From Geosiphon pyriformis (lineage: Eukaryota; Glomeromycota; Glomeromycetes; Archaeosporales; Geosiphonaceae): 64,000 bases of DNA. The stretch is from positions 240,269 through 304,268 of the forward strand of contig JAAOMT010000134.1 in the NCBI GenBank assembly GCA_016748015.1, read 5' to 3'. The notes beneath the pieces were generated by a model that was not told where the DNA came from, did no database searches, and saw only the letters and a list, made by a program, of their open reading frames with translations. The position numbers were made by a program, and so were the translations under genes. Below, one piece after another: positions 1-12,317 of the stretch (position 1 is its first letter; each line of letters begins with the position of its first letter).

Positions 1-269
1 AAACTCTACTGGGCCAAATGTGAATCAAGTAATTCTTTGTGAATATTAGAGTTTATTATACATGTAAAAAAATAATTAAAAAACTCAATTTTTTCACAAT
101 ATAAACATAATATACTGGAATATTTCTTATTATATAAGTATTTTCAAATAGCAACTAGCAAACAATAATATAAAACTTTTATAAAGTATGAGCATAAATC
201 AATAATAAACTTACTCATAAAGTTAAATGCCATATGTAAGTCAAGATGTTAAACCAATAAAGTTCAAAT
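1..269 (-). pseudogene. L1 ORF2 region downstream of RNase H (partial)
   Basis: Minus-strand translation contains KVLYYCLLVAI, KYLYNKKYSSILCLYCEK and IEFFNYFFT with intervening stops. It aligns with L2 at 60993-61247 (KALYHCLSVAI, KHLYNKKYFSVLCLYYKE). LINEs of this family carry a conserved stretch with a Cys pair (LCLYCxxxE) after RNase H, and its role is unknown. The window edge cuts the copy before its 3' end. Confidence 0.75.
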
Positions 270-905
270 TTAATCTATATTTCTAATTATATTTTTATAA
301 ATAACATTAGAACCAGGCCTAACTTTCCAATAAACATAATAAAATGCTCTAAACACATTATAAATAAAATACCAAACATTTTCAGACATTGCTATCTCAC
401 CAGTTTTAATGTATTTTTTCTTAATAAGAACAAAAAGTAATAAATTCGAAAATAAAGCCAAGTTAGTCAACATATCAGTATGTTTATTATTCAAAACATC
501 TGAATGGTTTTTAATTTTGGTCCAAAAAACAGTAAGCATCTTATATTTAATAGAGTTTATAACACTACATTTTTTAAGCCAACAGTGATTATGGAAGTCA
601 AGTAAAGTCATATCTAATTTTATAATACATGTATCCAAAGCAGCTTGATTATCTAAATACATCATAACATTATTAAAAGCTGAAACACACTTCAAGACCA
701 GAGCAATTGCCTGTAATTCTGCTATTATAAAAAATACCAAACTATTAACTTCAATTCTAATACTTAGATTCAGATTAGCAAAAAATGCAGCTGTATTATA
801 TCTTATCTTATACATATTTAAGTTCTTTAAAAATCTATCTATGTAAACATTAATAATATTTAAATCAATACCAAAAAAACATTGTCTTACTGTGGAAAAA
901 TTACT
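270..905 (-). pseudogene. L1 RNase H domain
   Basis: An open stretch of 181 codons (815 down to 270) plus about 30 codons upstream. RNase H in a LINE degrades the RNA strand of the RNA:DNA hybrid during target-primed reverse transcription. All four expected acidic positions can be seen: Asp in NVYIDRFLKNL just upstream of the open stretch, Glu33 in AELQAIAL, Asp55 in MYLDNQAALD and the final Asp in NKHTDMLTNLA. The usual TDGS around the first Asp has decayed to IDRF. Although it is part of a dead element, this domain keeps its catalytic residues, unlike L2. Confidence 0.8.
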
Positions 906-2412
906 AGTACTAAAAACATTTAAAAGCTGGAATTTATTGATAAGTAGTTAAACTACAAAATAAGAAGTAAAATTGATTAAGTAATTATATGCCAACTTAA
1001 ACCAAATAAAGACCAAACCTCTAGAATCAAGTCTTTTTTAATGATAAAAACTTTTTTAATCAAAAACTAATCTCTTTTTATCATATAATTATTCAATAAA
1101 GACAATATTAAATCTTTTAAGTAAGTAAAAAACATTATAAAACATTTTATCTTCCAAAACAAAAGACATAGAAGTGCTACCAAAAAACTGAAATATGGAG
1201 AACAAAATATTAGTAAAAAAAACATTATAATCCAAAAAAAAATTTATCATACCAGCTAAAAAATTGTTAACTGAACTGATCTTTAACTTTACAGAAATTT
1301 ACAAAAAATAAATAAGAAACCAACTCAAAATTTGCAAATCTAAAAATTTATAATCAAACAAATGACTGTAAACATTAGCAACATTTAAAAAACTTAATAC
1401 AGAAGCTAATTTACTTTTTGTTTGGACTTGCTTAAATAATTTAAAGCCATACAAATATGAATGATAAAAAACCTCATTGGAAAAATCTTTTAACAAGCTA
1501 GTTTTTATTCTTAAACTCATCTTAATCAGTGTATCTCATTTGTTGTACACACTTTTAAAAACAAAACTAAACTAAATCTTATAATTAACAATAGATTGAA
1601 GCACAATTGAAACCAGATAAAAAAACTACTTGTCCAAAATAGCTTTTTTTAAAATTATGTTGGCAAAAAACCTGATATCTGAATGAGCTTTTTTCAAACT
1701 AAATTTGAATAAATCTTCAGAAGACAAAAAAATACCAAGACATCTATAGAATTTTCCACTTTGTGTTATAAATATTGGCAGGTCACTTATTGATAATAAG
1801 GTATCTTTAACTCTTTGGTTGATAAAAATGACTACCATTTTTTCATTGTTAATTAAAATATTATTAATAATAAAAAACTTACTTATAATATCTAAAATAT
1901 ATTAAATAGCAGTTTAACTACTTCTTATTTAAATTGTGTTATTAATAAAAGCTCTAGCTGTCAGATATGAAGTTAATTCACTTTGGAATTTTATTCTGCC
2001 AGTTTTGACTACAAACTTAATATTAATATAATAGTCACATAAGTTTTTATGTCTTTTAATCTCATACAGAAAAAGATTATAAAAAATTCTTTAGAGCAAA
2101 GAGAAAAAAATTTTACTTTAGTCCAGATTATTATGCACTTGGTACTTATTAGTTAACTTATAATCAGTCATAATCTAATTAATTCTACTATTGTAAATAC
2201 TACCAAAAAACCTAATAAATTGTTTACACATTTTTATTTAATTAAACTATTTTTTAAATAATGTTAACTAACAAAGTCATATGTTTTTTGCATATCTTGC
2301 AAAATCAGCCAAATTTTATGATCTTTTTTTAAAGCATTTTCAATTATTAAGTTAATTGTAAAGATAGAAGACTAAATACTAGTGTCGTTTAATACAGAAA
2401 AGTTGTTATTAT
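906..2412 (-). pseudogene. L1 RT, second half (palm, thumb and connection)
   Basis: Starts at the Gypsy A boundary with peptides such as STxSSIFTINLIIENALKKDHKIWL and LQDMQKTYDFVS, typical of the LINE RT palm. The catalytic F(V)DD box reads FINN at about 1938-1949 (both Asp to Asn, G to A changes in the coding strand). Further on come FINQRVKDTLLSISDLPIFI and YRCLGIFLSSEDLFKFSLKK (1626-1838), the conserved YLGI(F)LS block. A thumb-like stretch with LYGFKLFKQVQTKSKLASV follows at 1299-1520. Many in-frame stops. Confidence 0.8.
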
Positions 2413-3387
2413 TATTACCAGTAGAATTTTAGCTATTAATTAGCATGAAATTATCCTTATAATTCTTATTATTAATTAGCATATATTATTATCATTTCAA
2501 TTATTACTTATTATTTAATCAAATTATCAAATATCATTATTCAATTAATAATCTGATTTGTACCATAGAAATTAAGATAATCAAATTACACAATATCCTG
2601 AACCATTTAATATAGTCAAAATTCGCCGAAATTAATAAAAATTGGTCGAAATAATCAATAATTTGTAGAAATAACTTGTAGTTCACTAAAATGTATCTTT
2701 AATTTACCAAAATTAGAACAAAAAAAAAAGTGCAAGTTCAAAGATTAGTACTACAACAAATTGTAAAAAAAAGAGCTTCTCTCTTCAAGAAAATATATAA
2801 TTTTCTCATAGTATCTTATCATAGTATTTTATTTTAGATATCTTAATTAGAACAAATTACCTTTTACATATTCAAATAAAAATTATATATTCGAAAACCA
2901 AATTCTTTAATTATTGTACTTGAAATTCTCTCAACACAATTAACATTTTAAAATTGAGTAGCTACCAATTTCAGTAATCTGTTAGTGACTTCAGACCTGG
3001 ATAGAAAATGTTTTCTTTGTTAGAATTCTATTTTTTTTACATTTCTTTTATTTTTCCTTTTTTTTCTTATTATAATCATTAAGATAGCCTACAGACAAAA
3101 TTCTTGTAAAAAAGTTGACTTTCACAGCAAAATAACTGCACATTTTTAGTGAGCTTTCAGACAAGCAATTCCTGGGAAAGAGTTGATGTTTACTACAATG
3201 TAATTATATAAAATAACTGACAAGGAATTAGTCATTTTACTTATAAGCCTAGCAGTTCAAATTATAGAAGATAATTTGAAGATAAATTCAGTTATTGGAA
3301 ATTCAACTGCTTTCAGAAAACGTAAAATTAGCAACAGACAAACATTAACAACATTCAAGAAAAGAGACCAAAAACCTCTGGTAACAT
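2413..3387 (+). repeat. Gypsy A 5' LTR
   Basis: Starts TATTACCAGTAGAATT (TGTTACC in the 3' copy) and ends CCTCTGGTAACA. It is nearly collinear with 11342-12317. Holds a short tandem block with repeated CGAAAT cores (about 2620-2690). Terminal inverted repeats TGTTAC/GTAACA are like those of the other LTR family here, but the bodies are unrelated by eye. Confidence 0.9.
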
Positions 3388-3410
3388 TTAGTGCTTTTCT
3401 ATAAAAATAA
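3388..3410 (+). other. Gypsy A primer binding site
   Basis: Directly after the 5' LTR the sequence reads TTTAGTGCTTTTC. The B-family elements have TTTGGTGCTC at the same place, so this is the same site with TGG decayed to TAG. A tRNA ending in GCACCA would pair with the intact form. The tRNA itself was not identified. Confidence 0.55.
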
Positions 3411-3429
3411 CAGAGCAACAACAAATTCA

Positions 3430-5400
3430 AAGTGGTAACCACATTAGACACAACAACTCTAGAGTATTATCAGTCAATTTACACTCAATTTACACTCACT
3501 GCAAACAAAGATTCAACATTCAAGACAGAATTGAAATTTTCAAGAAATCACTATACTAATATATTGAAAACTGCATCAACAATTATATTTTTGAAAACTA
3601 CAACATTTCAGAAGTCAGAAACAATCTCTACAATAATTTATTGCACTATTTACAATTGAAAACTAAAGATTTTAACAGTGAAACACTTGCCATTTACTTC
3701 CAAAAACTTAATTTTAACATTATTCAGTATTATAAAGAAAAATACTCAGTACAATCTAAATACTTTGTTGACTTTGAATCAGAACCAAAAAACAGCAACA
3801 ACAGAAACAGAAAAAGAAAATTCGAGTTAACTATACAACTGACAACACACCAAAAACAACTGCCAAACACTTGTAAACACCTAAACAAGAAACCAGTGTC
3901 AAATTATCACTTTCTATTATACCATTTTTAATTTTACTTGCTTAACTACAAACACCAAATTTACCACTTATCTATTTCTCAAAACTAGAAGATTTTTAGT
4001 CACTTAAAAGTCCTACTCAACAACAGGAACTTATATCAATTAGCACTAATATTATTGATTATTTGTAGGAAAATGAAAGTAATCATTTAAAGAACTTGAA
4101 AAGTGAAAAAACTGAATCAAAACAAGAAGAAATCACAGAAAATAAAGAAGAAATAGCAACTGCTTATATTGCAAAGATTTCAGAATTTACTGATAAAGAT
4201 AATGATACCAGTCTACAAGAATGGCTTAACAAAGCTCAGAAAACAGGAAATGCAAATGGATGGAATGCAGCAAAAATGCTTAAAGCAATCCCATACTTTC
4301 TCCAAGAAATAGCAGAAAAATGGTTTGAAAACTTAGATGCATTTTTTGGAAACTGACAAGCATTCAAAAATGCTTTCTTATAACAATTCACTAACAACAA
4401 TACATCTATTACTTTCTGAAATTGGTTCTGAAATATAAAACAAGAACTAAGTAAATCAGTCATGGCCTATCTAGAAAAGTTCAACAAACTTCTCAGAAGA
4501 ATTTGCCAGTTAGAAACCAATGAATATTACTCTAATGCCCAAATTTTGAATCAATTTATCACTGAATTAAAAGATAAACTCATAAAAAAAGTGTGTTTAT
4601 ATTCATCTAAAGATTTGGCTACTGCTATCTAACATGCAAAGAATTATAAAATAGCTATAAAAGAAGTTAATCATACAAAACTTGTGAATTTTGCTATTGG
4701 AAAAACCAATACAATAGCTGAAAAAAAAATTGACCAATTCACAAAGAAGATTGAAAATTATTTTACCAATCAACAACAACCACAATAACTCCAAAGATAT
4801 TAATCATCTTAACAACACAATCAAAACAATTACTCTTCATCATTCAACAATCAACCACAAAGCTGTTATTATTGTGAAATTCCAAGACATTGGAAACAAG
4901 ACTGCAGAAAGCTACAAAAAGACCAACAAAACAGGAGCAATCAATTTTATTCTTCAATACAGCAATCTTATTATTAGTTACTACTACCAGTCTACTATTT
5001 TTCAAGACTCCAATAGCAAAACAATTATTATCAACCTGCTTCACAACAGTAATATCAACAACTTTTACCAATTCAGCAATATCAAGCACCATTTACACAA
5101 CAATATCAAATATCTGCTCAAAGATTGGTTCACCAAAACCAATTTACACCTCAAAATTGATTTCAGAATAATAATAATAGAACCAACTCAAACAATCAAT
5201 TGGTTCCCCAAAATTCTGGTCAGCAAAGACCCAATCACTACCACACTCAACCCAGTTATCTCACAATGCCTGAAGAACAGGATTTTTAACAAACTGCACT
5301 TTTTGAAGATAAAATTACAACACCAAAAACAAATCCTTCCAATAATATTATTCTACTAGCTCAAATTACCCAAAATGTCAATCTCTTAAACATATTTCTA
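3430..5400 (+). pseudogene. Gypsy A gag (capsid and zinc knuckle)
   Basis: Gag packages element RNA in virus-like particles. The N-terminal part (about 3640-3800, LKTKDFNSETLAIYFQKLNF) resembles the R3 gag N-terminus. The capsid block begins near 4096, with ISEFTDKDNDTSLQEWLNKA and LKAIPYFLQEIAEKWFENL, the usual retrotransposon gag signature. A perfect CCHC zinc knuckle lies at 4864-4905 (CYYC-x4-H-x4-C). A long Gln/Asn-rich tail follows. Several Gln codons have become TAA and Trp codons TGA. A 209-codon open stretch at 4730-5359 is an out-of-frame reading of the Gln/Asn-rich part. Confidence 0.8.
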
Positions 5401-6000
5401 TTTGAATTTGAAGCAAATGAATTACCATTCTTGCTTAGCAATGCAGCAGTCAATGAACAAAAAACAATTACAGCAATATATATTAAAGCTAAAGTGGAAG
5501 GAAAATCAATTTAGTTAATCTTGAACAGTAGATCAGCTAGAAGTATTATCACCTACCAATTAATACAACAGCTTTAAAAAACTGTTGACAGACCAGCCCA
5601 AACTGTAATTGTTACAGCTAATAGCATGAAAAAAATCCCAATAGGAGAAATTAACAACTTTCTATTTACTATTAATGGAATTATCATTCCAGTTAAAGTT
5701 TTAGTTATAGATATACCTTAATACCAAGCTTTTGTTAGAAATGATTGGCTTCTTAAGGCCAATGCAAATTTAGATTGGGAAACCCAGGAATTAAAAATTT
5801 CATATTAAAGACAATACATCAGAGTATCTGCCACTTATGGTACTTTTAATAAAAAATCCGAAAAAGCCCTAGTATTCAAATTTAAAGAGGAGAAAGAATT
5901 ACTAATTACTGAAACTTTTATGGCTCTTGGATCAATATCTAATTGGACTGAAGAAACAAAACAAGAAATCTTTAAGAAAACCAGAGGATAGAATATTGTT
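5401..6000 (+). pseudogene. Gypsy A aspartic protease
   Basis: Retropepsin-like domain that would cut the polyprotein. ITAIYIKAKVEGKSI leads into LILNSRSARSIITYQL near 5518-5560, where the active-site DSG reads NSR (Asp to Asn and Gly to Arg, both G to A). The block VTANSMKKIPIGEINNF and the second strand VLVIDIPxYQAFVRNDWLL match the protease regions of B1, B2, R2 and R3. It stays in the gag frame. Confidence 0.75.
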
Positions 6001-6039
6001 TGATACTCTATACCAGAACCACAGAAACAATTATTTTAT

Positions 6040-6830
6040 ATTCTATTTAAATACAAAGATTACAAAAAAAAACTTTTATCAATGAGAGCATGTATTTTTC
6101 CAAAAAAAGAATATGAAACTTGCATCTGTTACTATTGTAAAGCATGCCATAGAGAATGATTTGGATATTTCAAATGAAGTAGAAAATGGGACAACACTTC
6201 TTGTTTTATATGTGAAGATATACTACCAAAAGAATACAACTGAATTGATGTTAGAATAAGAAGAGGAATATGTGATCAAACTTGCCAATATGCTTTATCA
6301 ATCTCGGAAAAAGTCAGAAGAGAAACCTCTTTTAATGCAGCATACAACAGTGCTTTTAACAAACTCTACTATTATTCTTATAATACTGAAATAATCTTTG
6401 ATTTAGCAATGGCTTTAATTAATAAAGCCACACAAGAAGATGTCCACCAAATAAAAGAAGCTAAATACATTGAATATACAATAAAATTAGCTGAATTCAA
6501 CTATAAAAATAAAGTAGAAACATATCACCAAATTGCAAGCTACACTTATCTAACCCAAGAAGCTCAAATTTAATAATTAGAGCAAATGAATATTCAATTG
6601 TGTAAAGAATGCATCATGCCTTGTAATGACAAATAGTGTTTAGAATACTATGCTTTTAGCATTCTCTTGCCCAGTAAAAATGACCAAAAGGAAATTGAAT
6701 TTGGAAAACCTGAAACAAAAGAAAAAATTACAACAATACCAATCTATCTTACTGAAAATCAGTCTGCTATACAATTCAAATACTTTGACAACAATAAACA
6801 AAGAATAAAACCAGAAAAAGTCCATAAAAT
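6040..6830 (+). pseudogene. Gypsy A Cys-rich domain and linker between protease and dUTPase
   Basis: Contains the Cys pattern CICYYCKAC, SCFICEDIL and CDQTCQY, followed by an alpha-rich stretch and a second cluster LCKECIMPC near 6600. The same arrangement occurs in all B-family copies, so it is a constant part of the element. The paired Cys suggest zinc binding. I do not recognise the family and assign no function. Confidence 0.65.
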
Positions 6831-7215
6831 TAATACAGAATATAATTTAAGATATCTTGGCAAAGACACCTTAGTTCTCCAACCAAAATTCTTAAACAAA
6901 ATCAACCTTAGAATTGCTCTTGAAATACCACCAGAAGTAATGGTACAAATTGCTTTCTGATCATCATTGGCAAGCAAAAGATTTAATGTCAGAAGAAGAA
7001 TTATAGATACAGGATACACTGAAGATATTATCATCATGTTACAGAATGAAACAGACAAACCATTCAAGATTGAATATGCTGAAAAAATTGCTTAAGCAAT
7101 TTACCTACCTTTAATCAACATTTCAAGTTTACAATCAATTAATAACAGAGAACAATTAGGAAAAAATAAAAGAGAAACTCAAGGTTTTGGCTCAACTGGA
7201 CGATTTACAGTCCCA
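6831..7215 (+). pseudogene. Gypsy A dUTPase domain
   Basis: A trimeric-type dUTPase hydrolyses dUTP to dUMP, keeping uracil out of the cDNA. Motif 1 reads TEYNLRY (AGxDL, Asp to Asn). Motif 2 is xSSLASKRFNV with a TGA at the Arg position (CGA or AGA to TGA). Motif 3 is RRIIDTGYTEDIIIML, with the catalytic Asp kept. Motif 4 is EKIAxAIYLPL with CAA to TAA. Motif 5 is TQGFGSTGRF, intact. It lies between the Cys-rich domain and RT in the same frame. It is the only copy here with a perfect motif 5. Confidence 0.85.
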
Positions 7216-9048
7216 GTAAACATAGTTCTTAATGCACAAAGTAAATCTCACCAGATTCTTCAACTTCTTCAACCAATTACCATTTCACTTTTTGGAGAAC
7301 ATCATGAAATTTATACTTGTTTAAAACTTACTACTACTCAACAAATCTTTGAATCCAATGAAAAAATCTGTTTGAAGCATGAAATTTCAATTCCAAATAT
7401 CTATATACCAAAAAAAATAAAGAAATTTTGAGTTATATTTTACAAACCCAACAATTACCCCATTGTTCTATTAAATAAATTAGAAATTGGAATTATACAT
7501 AACAATATCTTTCAAGATGAAAATCCTTAAATTGTCTCTAATTTCATTGAAATTATAAGACATACCCTATTTCTTAACTCAAACATCATCTATACTACTA
7601 AAAACTATCATCTTTTAAAAGAAAAACTTGTTCAAATTAACATGGGTCACTTGGAATCCCAACAACAAAAACAATTGAAACAGCTAATAGCTGAATTTGC
7701 AGATATATTTGCAAAAAACAACAATAACCTTAGAAAAACCAATATTGTTCAACATCAAATCCACATAGGAGATACTCTACCAAAAAGACAACAAGCTTAC
7801 CAAGTTCTATCTGTTAGTCACCAATTTATTAGAGAAGAGATCCAAAGAATGCTTAATAATAGATTGATTCAGTCATTAAAAAGTTTATGGGCCTTACCAA
7901 TAGTTTTTGTTAAAAAAAAAAACGAAAAAATCAGATTTTGTGTTGATTATTGACAATTGAATAGTGTCACAATTAAAGATACATACCTTTTTCCAAAAAT
8001 TAATAATATGTTAGATGCTTTAGGAAAAGCCAAGTTCTTCTCAACTTTAGACTTAAAAAGTGAATACTGACAAGTCGAAATAAACCCAAAAGATTAACCC
8101 AAAACAGCATTTACCATTCAAGAAGGAAACTATAAGTTCAATGTTATGCTTTTTAAACTTTGCAATACACCAGCAACATTCTAGCAACTCATAAATGTTG
8201 TATATAAAAGACTATTATGACAATTAGTAGTTGTCTATCTTAATAACACTAATATGTACTCACCAAGTTTTGAAACTTATCTTATTTATTTGTGAGAAGT
8301 TTTTCAATGATTACAGAAAGCAAAATTAAAATTGAATATTGAAAAATATCACTTTGAAAAAACAAGTTTAATTTTTCTTGAACACATTGTTAACAAAGAT
8401 AGAATCAAACCAAATCCTAGAACAATTAATGCTGTCAAAAACTTTCAAACTTCTAAAAATACCACAGAACTATGAAAATTTGTAGAATTAGCCTCCTACT
8501 ATTGAAAATTCATAAAAAAATTCTTAGAAATTGCCAAATTACTTAATTATCTTACCAATAAAAATATGCCATATTAATAGACTGAAAAACAGCAGAAACC
8601 CTTTAAAATTCTCAAAACAAAATTAACAACAGCCCTAATTCTTGCTTATCCAAACTTTAACAAATGGTTCCAACTAGTCATTGATGCTTTACACATAGCA
8701 TTTGGTGCCATTCTATCACAATTAGATAAAAATAGTCAGAAACAAGTCATTGTTTATATCAGTAGAACACTCAAACCAACAAAACTCAAGTATGGCTCAA
8801 CTGAATTAAAAGCTGCTGCAGTCATTTGGGCTCTTAAACACTTTCAACAATACTTGAAGAATAGGAAAGAATTTGATATTATAATTGACAATATTGGTCT
8901 TAAATGGCTCAATAAAAAAAAAACAAAACAAAGTGCCAAACAGTCTCAATGGAATAACTTTCTAGCAAACTACAAATATATTGTACACCACAAACCAAGA
9001 AAACTACACACCAATGTTGATAGTTTTTCAAGAATGAAACAAGATTAA
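7216..9048 (+). pseudogene. Gypsy A reverse transcriptase and RNase H
   Basis: RT copies element RNA into cDNA. The block at 7642-7953 has the Ty3/Gypsy RT start (QHQIHIGDTLP, EEIQRMLNNRLIQ, IRFCVDY). FSTLDLKSEY follows, and the catalytic YxDD box reads VVYLNNTN near 8228-8250 (both Asp to Asn). RNase H begins about 8640 with LVIDALHIAFGAILSQ, includes YGSTELKAAAVIWALKHF (catalytic Glu in TELKA) and ends at a TAA at 9046. Stops are mainly TAA at Gln and TGA at Trp positions. Confidence 0.85.
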
Positions 9049-10490
9049 CACCAACAACAATTCCACCACAACTTACCACTATTAACAAAATAACAAAACA
9101 ACAATAAATTCCAGAAATTACAACAATCTTAAAAACTATTTAGAGACTTTTACCATGCCAGAAAATTGGTCTTCAAGTGAAAAACACTGATTACAACACC
9201 AATCAAAACAATATTTCATACATCACAACAAAATTTATTATAAAAATTGCACAAATTTAAACCAATCATTCAGATTAGTACAAGAAAATGAAAAAGAAAC
9301 AATTCTATACAACATGCATACAGATCCTTCTTTAGCATACTTGGGAAGAAATAGAACAATTCAAAGAACTCTTGAACATTATTTTTGGTTTCACATGCAA
9401 AAAAACATTTAACAATATATAAAATCTTGTAATAATTGTCAAAAAAGAGGAGGAATTTGCCCTACAGAATCTTTAAATCCAATCAAAGTTGGACAACCTT
9501 TTAACAGAGTTAAAATTGATTTAGTTGAACCATTACCTATTACAACCCAAGAAAATTGTTATATTGTAGTTGCAGTAGATTATCTTACCAAATGGCCTAA
9601 AGCTAGAGCCATCTAAAGAGCAGATGTAAAATCAGTAGCAAATTTCATCTATGAAAATATTATTTGTAGACATAAATGCTTAATTGAACTTTTATTTAAT
9701 CAAGGAATACATTTTGTAAACAACTTGATACAAGAAATTTGTGAACAATTCAATGTTAAAAGACTTCTATTATTATCTTATTATCTCTAAACAAATGAAC
9801 TTATAGAACATTTCAATAGAACATTGTGTAAATCTTTAACCAAAGTCTCAACAAATTTTGAGCAAAAATGAGATATATTTATTCCATCAATATTACTAAC
9901 CTATAGAACACTAAAACAAGATACTATAAAACACACACCATTTGATCTTACTTATAGAAGGCCAGCAATATTACCAATTAATTTTACAGTAGAAACATAT
10001 CCAGTACAACCAATTAATAAAAAAAACTTTCAAGAAACATTTCAGAGAAGAGCCTATACTCTTCTTAGTACACTGGAAGAAAAAAAACAAATAGCAGCCA
10101 CTTATATTGAACACTCCCAAGCTCAACAAAAAAAAAGACATAATAACAAACTGCTACCAGTTATCAATAAATTTAAAGTTGGAAATAAAGTTCTCTTACA
10201 CAGAACTAAGGCTAAAAAACAATGGAGTGAAAAATTTGAACATAAATAAAATAGACTATTTTATATTTATGAAATTCTAGACAATAAATCATACAAGTTA
10301 AAACTTAATAACAAAGTACTAGCAAAAGTTGTATATAGAAATTAATTAAAACACTATTATTCTAGAAACAATCTTGAACCATTAATTTCACAAATTGGTA
10401 TACATTTTCCTTTAATTAATCCTGAAGATATTCCCCAAAATTTAGAACCAATAGTTATAATAGAACAACAATCAAACTTGAATACTTAAT
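9049..10490 (+). pseudogene. Gypsy A integrase
   Basis: The frame differs from RT by one. The HHCC zinc-binding part begins at 9314 (MHTDPSLAYLG, the second His lost) with CNNCQKRGG. The DDE core shows IDLVEPLPITT (first Asp), LLFNQGIHF (second Asp to Asn) and LIEHFNRTLC (catalytic Glu kept). The C-terminal part carries a GPY/F-like module with FKVGNKVLLHRTKAKKQW and SYKLKLNNKVLAKVVYRN. Ends near 10490. Confidence 0.8.
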
Positions 10491-11330
10491 TTAATATTTT
10501 TATAATAATTCCTTTAAAAATACACAAACATAAAAACAAAAATAGTAAATAATTACAAAAAACACTCAAACCCAAAAACAAATAAAAATCCTATACCCAA
10601 AAATAATTTTCTTTATTTCTTGTTAAATTTTACTTATTAATTAGTTATTTTATCATGATTATTCCTCGAAATATTTAACAAATATCCCAAAAATTAATGT
10701 TAGCCTTAAAAACACTTTTTAACTTAACTATAATGATTAATAAAAATCAAATTAATTACACTCAAAAAAAAACCACAACACCAATAGTAAATAATTCTCA
10801 GAATTATTATCTTTATAGAAAAAAAACAAGAAATTATTCTGTAAATCAATTACTAGAACTTTTGAAGCAAGCACTAAAAGAAAACTTTTTATTTGCTCCT
10901 ATTAACATTCTACCAAATACCACAATTCAACAAAAACTTCTACTACTTTTTAATGAACAGAACAATAAACATACTCTTATCTATAGATATTTTTATATTA
11001 GAAAAACACTTTATGAATAAAAACTAAAACTTGAAACAAAACACATCACTTCTAAAGCTATACAAAAACAAATTCACAATGAATTTAAGACAACAGCTGG
11101 ATTAACAAACACTTGCTACAAACTTAGAGCAGTATTTAGACTTTATAATCTATTTAATACTTGTGGAAATGTCCTACAAAATCCAATACTTATTCAATGA
11201 AGATTCAATATATTAGAAAGCTTACAGAACTGAAATTTTAACAATTTTCAGATCAGATCACTTCAATTATCTTGGATCACTATCTTAACATTACAGATAG
11301 TATTTGAACTTCGATGGAGCTTATTCTTGA
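10491..11330 (+). pseudogene. Gypsy A post-integrase region, unknown
   Basis: About 840 bp between integrase and the 3' LTR. It holds a 107-codon open stretch (10697-11020) rich in Asn, Lys and Leu, with NQLLELLKQALKENFLFAP, then ITSKAIQKQIHNEFKTT and CYKLRAVFRLYNLFNTCGN in the same frame. It does not resemble the post-integrase region of the B family. No function is proposed. Confidence 0.45.
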
Positions 11331-11341
11331 GGAGGAAATTA

Positions 11342-12317
11342 TGTTACCAGTAGAATTTAGCTATTAATTAGCATGAAATTACCCTCATAATTCCTATTAT
11401 TAATTAACATATATTATTATTATTTCGATTATCACTTATTATTTAATCAAATTATTAAATATCCTTATTTAATTAATAATCCGATTTGTACTCTAGAAAT
11501 TAAGATGATCAAATTACACAATACCCTGAACCATTTAATATAGTCAAAATTCACTGAAATTAATGAAAATTGGCCGAAATAATCAAATAGTTCAGTGAAA
11601 TAACTTGTAGTTCACTAAAATGTATCTTTAGTTCACCCAAATTATAGCAAAGAGAAAAGTGCAAGTTCAAAGACTAGTATTACAACAAGTTGTATAAAAG
11701 AAAAGCTTCTCTCTTCAAGAAAATGTATCTTCTTATAGTAGCTTACTATAGCATCCTACTTTAGATATCTTAATTGAAACAAATCATCTTTTATACATCT
11801 TAAATAAAAATTAAAATATTCAAAAACCAAATTCTTAAATTATTGCACTTGAAATTTTCTTAACACAACTAACGTTTTGAAATTGATTAGCTACCAATTT
11901 CAGTAAACTGTTAGTGACTCCAGACCTGAATAGAAAACGTTTTCCCTTGACAAAATTCTATTTCATTTACATTTTTTTTATTTTTCTTTTCTTTTTTTAT
12001 TACAATCATTAAGGTAGCCTACAGATAAGATTCTTGTAGAAGAGTTAACTTTTACAGCAAAGTAACTACACATTTTTTAGTAAGCTTCCAGATGAGCAAT
12101 TCCTGAGAAAGAGTTGACATTTATTACAACATAACTACACAAAATAACTGACAAAGAATTGGCTATTTCATTTATAAGCCTAGCAGTTCAAATTATAAAA
12201 GATAATTTGAAGATAAATTCAGTTATTGAAGATTTAACTGCTTTTAGAAAATGTGAAATTAGCAACAAACAAACATTAACAACATTCAAAAAAAGAGACC
12301 AAAAACCTCTAGTAATA
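11342..12317 (+). repeat. Gypsy A 3' LTR with polypurine tract just upstream
   Basis: Starts TGTTACCAGTAG and ends CTCTAGTAATA. The purine run GAGGAGGAAA just before it (11330-11339) is the expected second-strand primer site. A TATAAAAG box lies near 11693 and is a likely promoter element. In the 5' copy it has decayed to TGTAAAAA. Confidence 0.9.

Larger units (their letters stand above)
2413..12317 (+). mobile_element. Gypsy element A (dUTPase-bearing Ty3/Gypsy LTR retrotransposon), full length, decayed
   Basis: LTRs of 975 and 976 bp flank a 7.95-kb internal region with gag, protease, Cys-rich domain, dUTPase, RT, RNase H, integrase and an unknown 3' domain. The 4-bp target duplication is TTAT on both sides (2409-2412 and 12318-12321). 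The element sits in the RT of L1: minus-strand LINE sequence continues across it from CSRFNIFY to NDTST. Gag through RNase H share one reading frame (positions congruent to 4096), suggesting an originally fused gag-pol. A shift lies between RNase H and integrase. Confidence 0.9.

Noticed and set aside
4730-5359. 209-codon plus-strand ORF
   Set aside because: Out-of-frame reading of the Gln/Asn-rich tail of the A gag; the zinc knuckle and capsid peptides are in another frame.
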